Positions 62,528-64,000 of a DNA stretch of 64,000 nucleotides are shown piece by piece. The stretch comes from Pseudomonas sp. GM41(2012) (GTDB taxonomy: Bacteria; Pseudomonadota; Gammaproteobacteria; Pseudomonadales; Pseudomonadaceae): NCBI RefSeq assembly GCF_000282315.2, contig NZ_AKJN02000006.1:992001-1056000 (forward strand), in the 5' to 3' direction. Under the pieces are notes generated by a model. That model worked only from the letters and a program-made list of their open reading frames with translations. It ran no database searches and was not told the origin of the DNA. Both the position numbers and the translations under genes were made by a program. The first letter of the stretch is position 1. Each line of letters begins with the position of its first letter.

Positions 62528-63286
62528 CTACGCCTGAGCCTTGGCCTCGGCCAGTTGCTGCCAGAGCGATGGGGCGCCGGCGGATTTGGCGATGGTTTCC
62601 AGGCGTGCCACGTGTTGGGCCAGGTCATCTTCGCTGGCACGGATGATACGCGTCGGCTGACGATCGACCGGCAGACGGCGGATCTCGGTGGCGGAGTTGT
62701 CCGCACCTTCCCCGGAACCATTACCGTCGGAAGCATTACCGGCCAGGGACAGGCTGGTCTGGCCGCCCGTCATGGTCAGGTAAACGTCGGCAAGGATCTC
62801 GGAGTCGAGCAAGGCGCCGTGCAGTTCACGACCGGAGTTGTCGACGCCATAGCGTTTGCACAAGGCGTCGAGGCTGTTGCGCTGCCCCGGGTGACGTTCC
62901 CTGGCCATCATCAGGGTGTCGAGGATCGAGCAGTGCTGCGTGATGTCCGCACGATCGTGCTGGCCCATCAGGGCGAATTCGTTGTTGATGAAGCCAACGT
63001 CGAACGCCGCGTTATGGATGATCAGCTGCGCACCCTTGATGAATTCAAAGAACTCATCGGCGACTTCAGTGAAGCGCGGCTTGCCGACCAAAAATTCGTT
63101 GGTGATGCCGTGGACGCCAATGGCGCCTTCATCACTCTCGCGGTCCGGTTGCAGGTAAACGTGGAAATGCCGGCCCGTCAGGCGCCGACCGATCAACTCG
63201 ACACAACCGATTTCGATAATCCGGTGGCCGTCGGTCACCGGCATGCCGGTGGTTTCGGTATCGAGTACAACGGATCTGGTGGCCAT
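62528..63286 (-). CDS. dnaQ: DNA polymerase III epsilon subunit (3'-5' proofreading exonuclease)
   Basis: The proofreader of the replicative polymerase. The 252-residue product has ExoI VLDTETTGM (Asp10/Glu12 metal ligands), ExoII LIIHNAAFDVGFINNEF, and ExoIII-epsilon HGALLDSEILADVYLTMTGG with the catalytic His/Asp pair. The C-terminal tail needed to bind the alpha subunit is present (ETIAKSAGAPSLWQQL). It follows rnhA, separated by a REP doublet. As in other gamma-proteobacteria the two genes are neighbours, but here on the same strand. Confidence 0.94.
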   Translation of the reverse strand: MATRSVVLDTETTGMPVTDGHRIIEIGCVELIGRRLTGRHFHVYLQPDRESDEGAIGVHGITNEFLVGKPRFTEVADEFFEFIKGAQLIIHNAAFDVGFINNEFALMGQHDRADITQHCSILDTLMMARERHPGQRNSLDALCKRYGVDNSGRELHGALLDSEILADVYLTMTGGQTSLSLAGNASDGNGSGEGADNSATEIRRLPVDRQPTRIIRASEDDLAQHVARLETIAKSAGAPSLWQQLAEAKAQA

Positions 63287-63384
63287 CAGTGCTCAGCTCT
63301 CAACGGGTCATTCGTGCAAAAGCGGCGATGTTAACACGCCGCGCCGCCAGGTGACTGGCGTCTTGATGCCGTGAACACGCCCCC

Positions 63385-63484
63385 TGTAGGAGCTGTCGAG
63401 TGCAACGAGGCTGCGATCTTTTGACTTTGTTTTTAAAGACAAGATCAAAAGATCGCAGCCTCGTTGCACTCGACAGCTCCTACA
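63385..63484. repeat. REP doublet of the second family, between rnhA and dnaQ
   Basis: TGTAGGAGCTGTCGAGTGCAACG and its inverse TTGCACTCGACAGCTCCTACA, related to 62427-62518, separated by about 25 nt. It lies within a same-strand gene pair and may reduce read-through from rnhA into dnaQ. Confidence 0.88.
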
Positions 63485-63507
63485 CAGCCCTACAGGGGAT
63501 TCAGCAG

Positions 63508-63960
63508 TCAGGCTTGTTTGTAACCGCGCACTTCATCCACGCCACGGTTGGCCAATTGGTCGGCGCGTTCGTTGCCGTGATGGCCAATGTGCCCGCGCAC
63601 CCATTTCCAGGTGACGTTGTGGCGATTGACCTGCTCATCCAGCAACTTCCACAGATCAGCGTTTTTCACCGGTTCTTTCGCAGCGGTTTTCCAGCCGCGC
63701 TTCTTCCAGTTGTCCATCCACTCGTTGATACCTTTCATCACATACTGCGAGTCGGTGACCAGCAGCACGTCGCAGGAGCGCTTGAGTTCTTCAAGGCCGC
63801 GGATCGCGCCCATCAGCTCCATGCGGTTGTTGGTGGTGTTGGCTTCGCCGCCCCACAGTTCTTTTTCAATACCCTTGCACACCAGCAAAGCGCCCCAGCC
63901 GCCAGGGCCAGGGTTGCCTTTACAGGCGCCGTCAGTGAACAGTTCTACGCTATCGCTCAT
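63508..63960 (-). CDS. rnhA: Ribonuclease HI
   Basis: Cuts RNA in RNA-DNA hybrids, for example R-loops and primers. The 150-residue product has the full catalytic set: Asp10 ([19 protein letters not shown]), Glu48 ([12 protein letters not shown]), Asp70 ([12 protein letters not shown]), and the C-terminal [15 protein letters not shown] containing the fourth acid. The tail DEVRGYKQA is usual. The start overlaps the stop of the upstream gene (ATGA). Confidence 0.96.
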   Translation of the reverse strand: MSDSVELFTDGACKGNPGPGGWGALLVCKGIEKELWGGEANTTNNRMELMGAIRGLEELKRSCDVLLVTDSQYVMKGINEWMDNWKKRGWKTAAKEPVKNADLWKLLDEQVNRHNVTWKWVRGHIGHHGNERADQLANRGVDEVRGYKQA

Positions 63961-64000
63961 GCCAATCTATCCAGAAAATGCGGTGGCTCGCCGATCGGTG
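63957..64000 (-). CDS. 3' end of the gene upstream of rnhA (partial)
   Basis: The frame reads ...[13 protein letters not shown] and stops at TGA overlapping the rnhA ATG. A methyltransferase gene occupies this place in other pseudomonads, so this may be its C-terminus. The 13 visible residues are too few to show it. Confidence 0.4.
   Translation of the reverse strand, partial: PIGEPPHFLDRLA

Noticed and set aside
1..64000. tRNA or rRNA genes
   Set aside because: No cloverleaf or rRNA signature was noticed on either strand.

Overview
The window looks like a chromosomal segment from a fluorescent Pseudomonas (P. fluorescens group). The evidence is the high GC content, the gene set (a giant NAD-glutamate dehydrogenase beside a moxR-bat operon, ldcA-dnaQ-rnhA, and the Pseudomonas-typical DUF5629 and DUF6124 proteins), and many palindromic REP doublets of the type GCGAGCAGGCTCGCTCCCAC. 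No tRNA, rRNA, CRISPR or prophage was seen. Family names come from recognising the translated proteins; no database search was run.

Layout. 1-10.8 kb: 5' part of gdhB on the minus strand, a small acidic protein, then a tightly overlapping plus-strand operon moxR-DUF58-DUF4381-batA-batB/TPR-batD. 10.9-23.6 kb: a type VI secretion island with vgrG, a DUF4123 adaptor, a VasX-like pore-forming effector and two near-duplicate membrane immunity genes. It is followed by broken pieces of further effector and immunity copies, interrupted by an EexN-like lipoprotein, a DUF746 transposon-type protein and a DUF6124 gene with a long palindromic leader. 23.7-31 kb: an ABC-F ATPase divergent from sbcD-sbcC-GST. 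31-33.9 kb: several very small secreted or membrane peptides, a beta-propeller lactonase and DUF5629. 34-40.9 kb: a sugar-acid catabolic locus (aldehyde dehydrogenase, AraD1-type protein, MFS transporter, divergent IlvD/Edd dehydratase, FadR-type regulator) that fits the non-phosphorylative route L-arabonate to 2-oxoglutarate. 41-44.6 kb: an RND/MMPL transporter and its YCF48-like partner. 44.8-48.3 kb: an insertion-sequence nest (IS110-family and IS481-family) inside inverted copies of a roughly 90-nt repeat, with a large imperfect palindrome between the two IS. 48.3-54.8 kb: pepN, DUF2797, DUF1315, a rhomboid protease, a metallophosphatase and nadK, all on the minus strand. 54.9-64 kb: DUF1853, an ArsB-type transporter, an FMN reductase, a LysR-type regulator, a GNAT, ldcA, dnaQ, rnhA and the end of one more gene.

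The most interesting part is the T6SS island. The complete effector is coupled to its immunity gene by overlapping reading frames. A second immunity gene is preceded only by the last ~55 codons of an effector, and its product differs from the first mainly in one transmembrane hairpin. Three further decayed pieces extend the array to 23.6 kb. This is the footprint expected of effector/immunity replacement by recombination, with displaced immunity genes kept. The vgrG ribosome-binding site is buried in a strong hairpin, which suggests post-transcriptional control of the whole cluster.
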